A stretch of DNA of 64,000 nucleotides. Source: Prolixibacteraceae bacterium. GTDB lineage: Bacteria > Bacteroidota > Bacteroidia > Bacteroidales > Prolixibacteraceae. Below the pieces are notes generated by a model. The model ran no database searches. It had not been told where the DNA came from and was given only the letters and a program-made list of their open reading frames with translations. This document shows positions 25,796 to 34,572 of this stretch, one piece after another; the first letter of the stretch is position 1, and every line of letters begins with the position of its first letter. Both the position numbers and the translations under genes were made by a program. The stretch is taken from assembly GCA_028282705.1 (NCBI GenBank), contig JANQHI010000006.1, positions 1 through 64,000 of the forward strand, given 5' to 3'.

Positions 25796-27094
25796 CTAGT
25801 TTGCCTTTTTAATAACTGCCATGGGGGTTTTATCATTGGCTCTTAGTTGATGCTTACTCCAGTATTCAGCTATTTGCAATGCAAAATCATTTGTGGTTTT
25901 ACCAATGTATTCTAAAAATTGTTGTTCTGTACTGTGAGCTGTAATACTCATCAAAAGTGCTGTTGGTATCTCTCCATAAAAATTACTGGCAAAGGATCTG
26001 CGGCACACATGGGAGGTAATTAATTCATACTTTGGATATATCCCTTGTATTTTCCGCCCAATTTCCTTATCCATTTTGGCTCCATCTGTCGGTTCATTTA
26101 TTTCAGCAATTTTACAAAGGTCCTTCAGGTGTTTATTGAATTTTTGTGCTGATAGTTGGGTTGGGAATTGCCCGTTATGTTTATCCAATATTCCCTTTAT
26201 TTTGGGGTGTATGGGAATGGCAACCCTTTTCCCTGTCTTTTTTTGGGTGAACTCAATCAATTCTATCCCGTTTCTTACTTTAATGATGTTGCATGTGAAA
26301 GCTAGCAAGTCGGAAACCCTTTGTCCAGTATAACATCCTATAATCAACCAATCTTTTGCATTCTCAAGAGCTGTCCTTTTATAAATTGTTGTCTCTATTT
26401 TGGATAGTTCATCAAAGGTCAAAAATACTTTAGAAGCTTTTTCAGTAAAACCTTTGATTTGCTTTAGCTGCTTGCTTACTTCATACCCATTTAATTGCGC
26501 ATCAAGACATATTGTTTTTAAAAATCGGATATACCTGCCTGCAGAGTTAGGGTTCAACTTATCTCTTTCAATGAGGTATTTTAAAAAATCATTCCTGAAT
26601 TTTAAATCTACATTTTTAACATAGAAGTGTTTTTTCTTATGTTTCTGATAAGCTCCAATTTTGTTTTTAAGTGTGGTATATTTTTGAATAGTTCCAATTG
26701 CAACACCTCTTTTACCGTTTGGGAATTCTTTATATGGTAAATTGTCAATATAAAGCTGAACGTAGTTGGTAAGTAAGTCTTTATCCGTTTTGTCCTGCTT
26801 GCCAGTGATAGAATTTATTTGTTCATGCAACCAATTACCAGATATTTCAATTCCATTTGTAGTAGCTGAATTACAGCGTTTTTCTATTTCCGTTTTTAGA
26901 TTGCTTAAATCTGTTTTTAAGTTTTTCAGGTTTGTATCTTTGGGTATGGGGAGGTTTGTTTTTCTACTCCAGTTTTTAGGATCAATAATATACCCTGTTT
27001 TTCTTTTAAATACATTTTTACGGCTTATTGATAAGCGGACATAGATATTGGCCGGGTTATTTTGACTCTGTAGCAGGTAACTTATGGTGGCCAT
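25796..27094 (-). CDS. tyrosine recombinase (island integrase)
   Basis: 432 residues: an N-terminal arm-binding domain (NIYVRLSISRKNVFKRKTGYII), a SAM-like core-binding domain, and the catalytic domain with the first arginine in CYTGQRVSDLL, HVCRRSFA (H-x-x-R), the later histidine in ITAHSTEQQFLEYIGK and the catalytic tyrosine in EYIGK. It belongs to the Bacteroidota phage/ICE-type integrase group. It lies 205 bases from the right att site and points inward, as usual for elements integrated in tRNA 3' ends. Confidence 0.93.
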   Translation of the reverse strand: MATISYLLQSQNNPANIYVRLSISRKNVFKRKTGYIIDPKNWSRKTNLPIPKDTNLKNLKTDLSNLKTEIEKRCNSATTNGIEISGNWLHEQINSITGKQDKTDKDLLTNYVQLYIDNLPYKEFPNGKRGVAIGTIQKYTTLKNKIGAYQKHKKKHFYVKNVDLKFRNDFLKYLIERDKLNPNSAGRYIRFLKTICLDAQLNGYEVSKQLKQIKGFTEKASKVFLTFDELSKIETTIYKRTALENAKDWLIIGCYTGQRVSDLLAFTCNIIKVRNGIELIEFTQKKTGKRVAIPIHPKIKGILDKHNGQFPTQLSAQKFNKHLKDLCKIAEINEPTDGAKMDKEIGRKIQGIYPKYELITSHVCRRSFASNFYGEIPTALLMSITAHSTEQQFLEYIGKTTNDFALQIAEYWSKHQLRANDKTPMAVIKKAN

Positions 27095-27298
27095 TATTGC
27101 TATAAACTTTAGTGATTTGAACAGGTGTAAATATACAAATTAGTCAACATTTAGTCAACCAAATTACAATTTATTTCAATTTGATTAAATCCTATTCAAT
27201 TATAACCTTTCCTGTATATCTTTATATATAAGAGATTATAAGGGCTATGCTTAGTTTTTTGCAATGTTTTAGGAGCCTGTGAAATTTATAGTTTCTGT
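27095..27298. other. right-end non-coding region of the island
   Basis: 204 bases between the integrase start and attR. It holds the right arm-type repeat (27140-27161) and presumably the integrase promoter; nothing else recognised. Confidence 0.5.
27140..27161 (+). repeat. right arm-type integrase site (tandem TTAGTCAAC units)
   Basis: Two TTAGTCAAC units with the same 11-base period and same orientation as the pair at 18384-18405; the two 22-base blocks differ only at two C/T positions. Confidence 0.7.
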
Positions 27299-27314
27299 TC
27301 CCGTTAGCTCCACA
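27299..27314 (+). repeat. attR, second copy of the 16-bp tRNA-Ala 3' repeat
   Basis: Exact match to 18335-18350. The upstream bases diverge at once, so this is only the duplicated tRNA end, not a second tRNA. Confidence 0.92.
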
Positions 27315-27345
27315 AAAGCTACAACTGGAAAGTTGTAGCTTTTTT
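27314..27345 (+). terminator. displaced original terminator of the tRNA-Ala gene
   Basis: A 13-bp stem (27314-27326 with 27331-27343) with a GGAA loop and T tail starting at the edge of attR. Before integration it would have followed the tRNA directly; the island now separates them by 9 kb. Confidence 0.85.
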
Positions 27346-27411
27346 AATGCATTTGATTTACGGAAAATGCAATCAAAATCCAAAAGAGGATTTTACCTTT
27401 TTAACTGGTAG

Positions 27412-28986
27412 CTACTTTTTCATTTCTCCATCTATTAAGCGCCATATTTTATGGTAATCATTTTGAAGTTGTTTTGGAAGTGCTTGCTGTGGAAAGTTTT
27501 GGTAACTAACAGGGCGTAAAAACCTTTTAATGGCATTGGTCCCTACTGAAGTATATTGCCCATTGGTTGAGGCAGGGAATGGACCTCCATGCATCATAGA
27601 ATTTGTTACCTCAACACCTGTGGGGTATCCATTAAAAATGATCCTGCCTACTTTTTTCTCGAGGATGGTTACCAATTCTGAGTAATCTTCTAAATCTTTT
27701 TCTGTGGCATGGATGGTAGCAGTAAGGTGCCCTGATAGGGATTCAGCCACTCTGAAGATATCCTCTTTATTGGTACTTTCTGTAATTAGTGATGAAGGGC
27801 CAAAAACCTCTTCAGATAAAGAAGGGTCGTCCAGAAAGCTTTGAATGTCTGTTTTAAAAAGGGTTGGAACAGCTAGGCTGGAATTTTCAGGTTGCCCTGT
27901 TTTAGTTAGTTTTGACACATGTGCTTTTTCTTCAAAAGAATTCACACCTTTCAAATATGCATTTTTTATGGTTGGTGTTAGCATTGGGGCTGCTGCTAGT
28001 GTGCCTAGTGTGTTTTTTAGTTCATTTATGTAGAACTCAGAATCAGTATTTTTAAGTGATACAATTAAACCAGGGTTTGTGCAAAATTGCCCTACACCAA
28101 GGCTTATTGACCCAGCCAACCCAGCAGCAATGTTTTTTGTATTGTTTTTAAGTGCATCAGGCAATATAAAAACAGGGTTAATACTTCCCATCTCGGCATA
28201 AACAGGTATAGGTTCAGGGCGTACATTAGCCAAATCAAATAAAGCTTTACCACCAGTGTATGAGCCTGTAAAGGCAATTGCTTTTATTGCTGGGTGTTTC
28301 ACCAATAAAACCCCAACCTCATAGCTTTTGCCATGAAGCATAGAAAATACACCTTCAGGCATACCTGTCATTTCAGCAGCTTTTTTAATAGCATCACCTA
28401 CCAGCTCAGAAGTTCCAGGGTGGGCCGGATGTGCTTTTACAATAACTGGGCAGCCTGCTGCTAAGGCTGAAGCTGTGTCACCTCCAGCAACTGAAAAAGC
28501 TAATGGGAAATTACTTGCACCAAAAACTACCACAGGCCCCATAGCTACTTGCATCATCCTCAAATCAGGCCTAGGCAAGGGTTTCCTGCTGGGATCAGAT
28601 GTATCAATCCTTGCTTCAACATAAGACCCTTCAGAAATGTAATTGGCAAAAAGCCTTAGCTGCCCAACTGTCCTTTCTCGTTCTCCTTCAAGCCTTGCTT
28701 GTGGCAACCCAGTTTCCTGCATTGCACGATAAATCAGCACACCTCCAAGTGCTTCAATCTGGCTGGCAATAGCTTCAAGAAATTCAGCACGCCTATGGTT
28801 ACCCAATTTTCGGTAAGAATCAAAACCCTGGGCAGCAAGATTAGCAGCTTGGTTAACCTCTTCATTTGTAGCATCAAAGAAAGTTGGTTCATTGATGTTT
28901 GCATTTAAAGAAGGATCATATGCACTAAACTTTTCTTTCCCTTTTTGGCCGTAAGATTGGCCAATAATGTTTTTTCCTGTTAACAT
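27412..28986 (-). CDS. 2,5-dioxovalerate (alpha-ketoglutarate semialdehyde) dehydrogenase
   Basis: 524 residues, an aldehyde dehydrogenase of the subgroup that oxidises 2,5-dioxovalerate to 2-oxoglutarate in pentose, sugar-acid or hydroxyproline catabolism. Family features: the N-terminal LTGKNIIG, VFGASNFPLAFSVAGGDTASALAAGCPVIVKAHPAHPGTSE, the glutamate in YAEMGSINPVF, and the catalytic cysteine in GVGQFCTNPG. The subgroup call rests on length and these stretches. No pathway partners flank it, so the exact source of substrate is open. Confidence 0.88.
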   Translation of the reverse strand: MLTGKNIIGQSYGQKGKEKFSAYDPSLNANINEPTFFDATNEEVNQAANLAAQGFDSYRKLGNHRRAEFLEAIASQIEALGGVLIYRAMQETGLPQARLEGERERTVGQLRLFANYISEGSYVEARIDTSDPSRKPLPRPDLRMMQVAMGPVVVFGASNFPLAFSVAGGDTASALAAGCPVIVKAHPAHPGTSELVGDAIKKAAEMTGMPEGVFSMLHGKSYEVGVLLVKHPAIKAIAFTGSYTGGKALFDLANVRPEPIPVYAEMGSINPVFILPDALKNNTKNIAAGLAGSISLGVGQFCTNPGLIVSLKNTDSEFYINELKNTLGTLAAAPMLTPTIKNAYLKGVNSFEEKAHVSKLTKTGQPENSSLAVPTLFKTDIQSFLDDPSLSEEVFGPSSLITESTNKEDIFRVAESLSGHLTATIHATEKDLEDYSELVTILEKKVGRIIFNGYPTGVEVTNSMMHGGPFPASTNGQYTSVGTNAIKRFLRPVSYQNFPQQALPKQLQNDYHKIWRLIDGEMKK

Positions 28987-29257
28987 GGTGAAAAAGGTTT
29001 ATGTATGGTAACAAATAGATTACAGCTTTGTTGGGAATAAAAAAGAAGTTGTTTCAAAAAAGATGAAAATTATTTCATTAATAAACTGAAAGCAATGGAA
29101 CACAGAAAATACAGGTTGAACAAATTTACACTGATTTTATCTGTGATTATCTGTATTATTAGCGTGCTATCTATTTTTTTATGTTTACAACTTGTAAGTT
29201 CATAAAACAGGATTTTTACTTTCGAGGCAAACTCAAGGTATCCCAATAGGCTATTTC

Positions 29258-29962
29258 CTATTTCATTTTCTTTAAATACAATTCCCTGATTTCTTGTAAG
29301 TATTCAGTTGTAAGTTTATTTGAATAAATCCTGATTAGTTCATGCAGTTCACCTTCCAAATAAAATGAACCAACAGCAGCATCAAATTCATGCCCTTCCC
29401 AATTGTACTCCACAGCTTTTGCTACTTCAGCAAAAGTATCCCTGTCCATGTATTTGGGCAGTTTAAAGTAGCCATGGTTTTCTTCCTTTAAATCAAGATA
29501 AATATTGTCAGCTAGTTTTTCAAGTGAGAGGAATTTAACAATTTTTACCCTAACTGTTTGCTGTTCAGTTTTCCTGCTTTTTTTGCGGAAAATAATCCTC
29601 TGTTTTTCATAAGCTTCAATGATATCTTGTACCAAACCAAAATTAGGGACATGCCTTAACCTAATAACATGTAATTCCTGGATTCCTAGTTCCATATAGC
29701 CTTTCCCTGCATCAAAATGCCATCCGTTTTCTTTCTCAATATTTTGGGTTGCCCTGAGTATCCTTTCCAATGGGCATGGGTCATTTAATACCAGGTATAA
29801 ATAAAAGGGGCAAATATTGTCAGGCTTTTCATGGTAATAACCTGGGAAAGGATTTAATGATTCAAAGGCTTGTATCCCTGAAACTATGTTGTCTTTAACT
29901 GGAATTACTTTTTCAATTTTTGTGAGGTTCCCAAATACTTCTATTTTTTGGTTGTTTGCCAT
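29258..29962 (-). CDS. hypothetical protein, 234 residues
   Basis: From the ATG at 29962 (MANNQKIEVFGNLTKIEKVIP…) it is a soluble mixed alpha/beta protein without signal peptide. It includes GWHFDAGKGYMELGIQELHVIRLRHV and VEYNWEGHEFDAAVGSFYLEGELHELIRIYS, two similar-feeling stretches that may be repeats of one fold. A longer reading to 30091 is unlikely because it would run into the divergent gene. Function unknown; divergent from the YgjP-type gene. Confidence 0.65.
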   Translation of the reverse strand: MANNQKIEVFGNLTKIEKVIPVKDNIVSGIQAFESLNPFPGYYHEKPDNICPFYLYLVLNDPCPLERILRATQNIEKENGWHFDAGKGYMELGIQELHVIRLRHVPNFGLVQDIIEAYEKQRIIFRKKSRKTEQQTVRVKIVKFLSLEKLADNIYLDLKEENHGYFKLPKYMDRDTFAEVAKAVEYNWEGHEFDAAVGSFYLEGELHELIRIYSNKLTTEYLQEIRELYLKKMK

Positions 29963-29989
29963 AATTGATATCTTTGATTTTATTTTTAT

Positions 29990-30703
29990 ATGGTTGAAAA
30001 AACTTTTCATATACCCAAGGTAGGAAAAATCACACTGGTAAAAAATAAGAGGTCTAAACATTTTAAACTTCGTGTAAAACCTGACAAACAAGTTTTTGTG
30101 TCATTACCCTATTATTCAAGTTATGAAAATGCTTTGAAATTTGCCAGAGAACATACCAATTGGATATTAAAACAACAAAATAAGTTTGGCCATGGTTTAA
30201 CAAAATTCAAAATAAATTCAACATATGATACAAAGAAGCATACCATAAAAATTGTGGGTTCTGTCCATGAAAAGCCATATTATTCAAAAAGCAATAATTT
30301 TTTTACAGTGTTTTCACCATCTGAAAATGGGGCAGTGACCAGTGATGGGCAGGATTATATTTCAACTTTAATAACAGAGATTTACAGGAAAGAAGCAAAA
30401 GAGTATTTACCCCAGAAGCTGGCTCAATTGGCTGGGAAACATGGGTTTAGTTATCAAAAGGTAACCATAAGGAATAATAAAACCAATTGGGGGAGCTGCT
30501 CTTCAAAAAATACAATTAGCTTGAATTTACATTTGATGAAATTGCCTTTCCACTTAATTGATTATATTTTATTGCATGAATTAGTACATACCAAAATAAA
30601 AAACCATAGCCCTGCTTTTCATAAAATGCTGGACACAATTACAGGTGGGCAATCAAAAAAACTGGCTAAAGAATTAAAACACTTCTCAACATATACCTAT
30701 TAA
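29990..30703 (+). CDS. YgjP-type (DUF45/M48-like) metallopeptidase
   Basis: 237 residues. The C-terminal half has the zinc motif LLHELVHTKIKNHSPAFH, with HExxH and a later histidine, and the preceding family stretch NKTNWGSCSSKNTISLNLHL. The N-terminal half carries the KRSKHFKLRVKPDKQVFVSLP signature. The physiological substrate of this family is not well known. It ends 1 base before the dGTPase start, so the two are likely co-translated. Confidence 0.88.
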   Translation: MVEKTFHIPKVGKITLVKNKRSKHFKLRVKPDKQVFVSLPYYSSYENALKFAREHTNWILKQQNKFGHGLTKFKINSTYDTKKHTIKIVGSVHEKPYYSKSNNFFTVFSPSENGAVTSDGQDYISTLITEIYRKEAKEYLPQKLAQLAGKHGFSYQKVTIRNNKTNWGSCSSKNTISLNLHLMKLPFHLIDYILLHELVHTKIKNHSPAFHKMLDTITGGQSKKLAKELKHFSTYTY

Positions 30704-30704
30704 G

Positions 30705-32054
30705 ATGGAATGGAATGAACTATTATCAACAAAAAGGATTGGGCTTGAAGAAAGGACAGAGAAGCATAACCTGAAAGACAGGTCACAGTTTCAGCGTGAT
30801 TATGACCGCATAATTTTTTCATCACCATTCAGGAGGATGCAAAATAAAACCCAGGTATTTCCATTGCCAGGGCAGGTTTTTGTGCATAACAGGCTAACAC
30901 ATAGCTTGGAGGTAGCTAGCGTGGGTAGGTCATTGGGTAGCAGGCTTTCTGAAAAAATATTAGATAACAAGTTGGTTGAGAACAATAAGCTGGTACACGA
31001 AATTGGCTCAGTGGTTTCAGCAGCATGCCTTGCCCATGACCTGGGAAACCCTCCATTTGGGCATTCTGGAGAAGCAGCCATATCCAACTTTTTCACAAAA
31101 GGGGCAGGAAAGGAATTTGAATCAAGGTTAATTAAAGAAGGAGAAGGTAAATGGAAGGATTTTACCCATTTTGATGGGAATGCCAATGCTTTGCGCATGC
31201 TAACACACCAGTTTGAAGGAAAAAGAAAAGGAGGTTTTGCATTAACCTATACCACAGTAGCTTCAATTATTAAATACCCCTTTGAATCAACATTGGCAAC
31301 AAAGCAAAAATTTGGTTTTTTCCAATCTGAAAAAGAAATATTTAAACAAGTTGCTGGTGAGTTTTCCATCCCTGTTTTATCTGAAACACCATTAAAAGCA
31401 TGCAGGCATCCACTGGTTTACCTTGTTGAGGCTGCTGATGATATATGCTACCAAATTATGGATGTGGAAGATGCATTTAAGCTGGGCATTTTATCTTTTG
31501 AAGAAGCAAAAGAGTTGTTTTTTGGCTTTTATGATTTTTCAGTTGAAAAGAGGATATTAAGCAGGATTGAAAAAACATTTAAGGAAGTTACTGACCCCAA
31601 TGAGCAAATAAGCTACCTGAGGGCAAATGTAATAGGGAAATTGGTGGCACAATGCATGGGAGTTTTCTGGGAAAATAAAGATGAAATTTTAAAAGGAAAT
31701 TTTGAAAGCAGCCTTATAAAAAACCTTGGCAAAACAGAAGCTAAGGCCATGGAGAGGGTAAAAGAAATATCCTATTCAACCATTTATGCACACAGGTCAG
31801 TAGTTGAGATTGAAATAGCAGGATATAAAATTATTGGCACCTTATTAGAAGAATTTATAGGTGCCCTGACTAACCCCAAAGATCTATATAGCAAAAAACT
31901 GTTATCATTATTACCTGCACAATTTAGGGTACAGGAAGATTCTTTATATAGCCAAATCCAGCCTGTTATTGATTTTGTTTCAGGAATGACAGATGTATTT
32001 GCCCTTGACCTTTACAGGAAAATTAAAGGTATAAGCCTACCAGAAATAGGATAA
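30705..32054 (+). CDS. dgt: deoxyguanosinetriphosphate triphosphohydrolase
   Basis: 449 residues. dGTPases release triphosphate from dNTPs, lowering nucleotide pools and sometimes protecting against phage. The HD-domain ligands appear in RLTHSLEVA and CLAHDLGNPPFGHSGE, with the later EAADDICYQIMDVEDA and the early FRRMQNKTQVFPL stretch. Its start follows the metallopeptidase stop by a single base. A 14-bp hairpin lies just after its stop. Confidence 0.94.
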   Translation: MEWNELLSTKRIGLEERTEKHNLKDRSQFQRDYDRIIFSSPFRRMQNKTQVFPLPGQVFVHNRLTHSLEVASVGRSLGSRLSEKILDNKLVENNKLVHEIGSVVSAACLAHDLGNPPFGHSGEAAISNFFTKGAGKEFESRLIKEGEGKWKDFTHFDGNANALRMLTHQFEGKRKGGFALTYTTVASIIKYPFESTLATKQKFGFFQSEKEIFKQVAGEFSIPVLSETPLKACRHPLVYLVEAADDICYQIMDVEDAFKLGILSFEEAKELFFGFYDFSVEKRILSRIEKTFKEVTDPNEQISYLRANVIGKLVAQCMGVFWENKDEILKGNFESSLIKNLGKTEAKAMERVKEISYSTIYAHRSVVEIEIAGYKIIGTLLEEFIGALTNPKDLYSKKLLSLLPAQFRVQEDSLYSQIQPVIDFVSGMTDVFALDLYRKIKGISLPEIG

Positions 32055-32064
32055 CATTAACAAT

Positions 32065-32095
32065 GTGAGAGTATGACTCCAAGTCATGCCCTCAC
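32065..32095. repeat. 14-bp intergenic hairpin of the ACT-CCA-AGT type
   Basis: Arms of 14 bases with one mismatch and a CCA loop, in the convergent gap between dgt and the AIM24 gene. The core GACTCCAAGTC recurs at 50063-50081 and a variant at 58010-58034. It lacks a T tail. Confidence 0.7.
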
Positions 32096-32143
32096 TAAAA
32101 AGCACTTCCAGCAATACCTTCAGGATTAGTATTAAAGTTTTCA

Positions 32144-32181
32144 TGTTCCCCTCCTTTGGAGGGGTTAGGGGAGGCTTTTTT
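32144..32181. repeat. GC-rich palindromic repeat downstream of the AIM24 gene
   Basis: CCCCTCC…GGAGGGG followed by TTAGGGGAGGC and a T run. The same sequence type occurs, in reverse orientation, inside valS at 59347-59386, and a relative at 59445-59482. Here it may double as a terminator. Confidence 0.65.
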
Positions 32182-32947
32182 ATCCTTCTAAAAAGCTATT
32201 TAATAAACCTCCTGATTCTTTCCTGGTATTGCCACCTCTTGGAGAAAGTTCAGCAATCAACTTCCTGATAGGCATACTTTGTAACCAGACTTTTCCAGTT
32301 CCTCGCAAAGTTGCCAGAAAGATACCTTCACCACCAAATATCATTGAGCGCAAGCCACCTGCTTGTTCAATGCTATATTCAACAGTGGGTTCAAAGCCAA
32401 CAATACAACCTGTATCAACCCTCAGTGTTTCATTATTCAGCTGCCTTTCAATTACAGTCCCTCCTGCATGGATAAATGCCCTTCCATCTCCTTGCAGTTT
32501 TTGAAGGATAAACCCTTCTCCCCCAAAAAACCCAGCACCCAATTTGCGGCTAAAAGTGATGGATATTTTGATGCCCATTGCTGCACACAGGAAAGCATCT
32601 TTTTGCACAATTACTGATCCTCCAAGGGCTGGAAGGTCAAGAGGGATGATAGTGCCTGGGTAAGGGGCAGAAAAGGCTACATGCTTTTTACCCCATCCCT
32701 GGTTGGTGAAATGGGTGAGGAACAATGATTCACCAGTAATTAGCCTGGATCCCGCAGAAAGCAACTTGTCAAAGAAGCCTGCCCTGGGGTTTGAACCATC
32801 TCCCATCCGTGCAGTATATTCAATGCCATCTTCCATATATAACATGGCACCAGCTTCAGCGATAACTGTTTCAGCAGGGTCTAACTCTATTTCAACCAGC
32901 TGCACATCATGCCCCATAATTTTATAGTCAATTTCATGTGATTGCAT
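32180..32947 (-). CDS. TIGR00266/AIM24 family protein
   Basis: 255 residues. The family hallmark is a beta-rich fold with repeats such as [70 protein letters not shown] and [22 protein letters not shown]. The protein has a trp-RNA-binding attenuator-like fold but no established function in bacteria. Single gene, convergent with dgt. Confidence 0.9.
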   Translation of the reverse strand: MQSHEIDYKIMGHDVQLVEIELDPAETVIAEAGAMLYMEDGIEYTARMGDGSNPRAGFFDKLLSAGSRLITGESLFLTHFTNQGWGKKHVAFSAPYPGTIIPLDLPALGGSVIVQKDAFLCAAMGIKISITFSRKLGAGFFGGEGFILQKLQGDGRAFIHAGGTVIERQLNNETLRVDTGCIVGFEPTVEYSIEQAGGLRSMIFGGEGIFLATLRGTGKVWLQSMPIRKLIAELSPRGGNTRKESGGLLNSFLEG

Positions 32948-33397
32948 ATTTCCTGTTTTTTAAGTTTAACTTGGTTTATTTGTGTTTGGTATTTCTAAAA
33001 CATTACTAAAAATAGGAAAAAGCAGTTTATGAGCTTACTGTAAAAAGATGGAATTTTGTTTAAAATTACCCCCCCCCCCTAATTTTTTATTTTACAATAA
33101 AATAATCTACCTTTGGTTTAGGTAAAAGAAAGATGTTTATCTCCTGGCATAAACTCTCCAACGTTTTCCAGGTTTTTTTAAAGGGTAGAAGAAGGATTTG
33201 TTCAAATGAAGTTATGATTATGTAAACTATAAGTTTATGTATTTGGGCTTGTGTGAATGTCAAATTTCTGAATGAGGGGACAATATATTTCAAGGGTAAA
33301 AAGCAACCCAGCCCTTTAAAAGAACCAGGTTGCAACAGATGTTTATTAACAGGGCAGGGGAGTTACAGCTCCCTTTGCCCACAAACAATGTAAAAGT
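32948..33397. other. 450-base intergenic region with a C11 tract and a hairpin
   Basis: No convincing gene. It contains an 11-base C run (33069-33079), striking in AT-rich DNA, and a GC-rich hairpin at 33352-33380 (GGGCAGGGGAG pairing with CTCCCTTTGCCC) just upstream of the lipoprotein gene at 33398. Confidence 0.6.
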
Positions 33398-34417
33398 ATG
33401 AAAAAAATTAAATTATTAATGGTATTAACAATGGTATTAGCAATTTTTAATGCCTGCCAAAAGGATGAAATTGTAATTGAGGATATTGCAATAGAAAAAT
33501 TTACTGACCCAATGTTTCAAGAACTGAACAATATTGTTTTTTCCGTTGAAAACAACAGGCTTGTATTTGAAAGTGAGGAAGATTTCCAAAAATGCATTGA
33601 CTTCCTCGCCAATCTTGGTGATGAGAATTTTCCTGCATTTGAGGAATTTATAGGATTTGAAAGTTTTAGAAAAAAGTTCGAAAACAATGTTGAGAAGTCT
33701 TCTCTTTTTGTTGATGAATTGTACACAACCATGTTAAATCCTGAGATGGAAATTGTTATTGGAAAGCACTTATTTAGAGAAAATCCACTTACAAAACAAA
33801 CCTTAGCTTTTGAGGTAGAATTTAGTGAAAACTGCGAATTAAAGAATCATATTTCGGAGTCATCTGACTTAATATTTTCATGGGAAGAGGAGGCATTTGC
33901 CATTATAAGAGGTGAAGAGGTAGAGCCATGGCTTAAGGGTGCATGCAAAAGAAATGACGATAATAAACATGATTTCAATATTCAATCCTATACTTATCCT
34001 CCTCCTGTGCAAAATGCACCTTATGGATATAAAGTAGAGGTAAAATCTAAACTTAATTTTCAAGTTACAGCAATCTTTAAATCAATTATTGCAAAAATAA
34101 AAACCGAGAGTTTTGAACATGCTGGCATGATTATTCATGGTCAACTATTTACAATTAAAATTTCAATGAATGGGAACTATGAATATGATAGACATAGGGA
34201 AAGCAAAAGAAGTGGAACGATAAGCGATTACAAAATAACAAATAGTAGCCAAGATGGCATTAGTTGGAGACCATTTTATGGGACAAGAAGGGTAAACTGT
34301 TATGATATAAACGTAAACTTCAAATGGGAGGTTTGGAGTAATTGGTCTGCCCCCCAGTATTATGGATTAAGTGAAAATAAAACACTTGTTTTACAATGTA
34401 ACGCTAATAGGTGCTAA
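33398..34417 (+). CDS. hypothetical lipoprotein
   Basis: 339 residues with a lipoprotein signal peptide whose lipobox is IFNAC (cysteine near residue 20). The first half of the mature protein is acidic and helical (LVFESEEDFQKCIDFLANLGDENFPAFEEFIGFESF); the second half looks beta-rich with several cysteines and ends in CNANRC. I do not recognise a family. It opens the surface-protein block but has its own upstream region. Confidence 0.75.
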   Translation: MKKIKLLMVLTMVLAIFNACQKDEIVIEDIAIEKFTDPMFQELNNIVFSVENNRLVFESEEDFQKCIDFLANLGDENFPAFEEFIGFESFRKKFENNVEKSSLFVDELYTTMLNPEMEIVIGKHLFRENPLTKQTLAFEVEFSENCELKNHISESSDLIFSWEEEAFAIIRGEEVEPWLKGACKRNDDNKHDFNIQSYTYPPPVQNAPYGYKVEVKSKLNFQVTAIFKSIIAKIKTESFEHAGMIIHGQLFTIKISMNGNYEYDRHRESKRSGTISDYKITNSSQDGISWRPFYGTRRVNCYDINVNFKWEVWSNWSAPQYYGLSENKTLVLQCNANRC

Positions 34418-34572
34418 ATCAAATGAGTTACCTCTAATATATGTATTAAATATCTTTCTGATAAATTTATGACTTGAAAGCATACTCTTTATAAAAAGAG
34501 AAAAATCAATATTAGGGGTAACACAATTTTATATAACATGGTAAGTAATTAGTTAAACAATCTTAATAAATT

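Larger units (their letters stand above)
18335..27314. mobile_element. 9-kb tRNA-Ala-integrated island, candidate phage satellite (PICI-like)
   Basis: Bounded by the 16-bp tRNA repeat at each end, with a tyrosine integrase next to the right end and paired arm-type repeats just inside both ends. Leftward order: integrase, toxin-antitoxin, unknown cargo, AlpA/excisionase-like HTH, replication initiator, DnaC-like loader, small ORFs, TerS-like protein. A divergent XRE regulator and a rightward small-gene operon are at the left end. It lacks large terminase, portal, capsid, tail, lysis, relaxase and conjugation genes. Known PICIs show the order int, regulator, replication, terS, which this matches. 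Alternatives are a decayed prophage or an uncharacterised integrative element. Confidence 0.8.

Noticed and set aside
18335-27314. Integrative conjugative or mobilizable element
   Set aside because: No relaxase, coupling protein, mobilisation or type IV secretion gene is present in the 9 kb.
18335-27314. Complete prophage
   Set aside because: Too short and lacking large terminase, portal, capsid, tail and lysis genes; only a TerS-like gene is phage-structural.
27291-27314. Second tRNA gene at the right end of the island
   Set aside because: Only the last 16 bases match tRNA-Ala; no D or anticodon arm precedes them.
33087-33335. 82-residue open frame on the minus strand in the lipoprotein upstream region
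   Set aside because: Composition is unlike nearby proteins, it has no signal or domain, and it lies in a region that reads as non-coding DNA.
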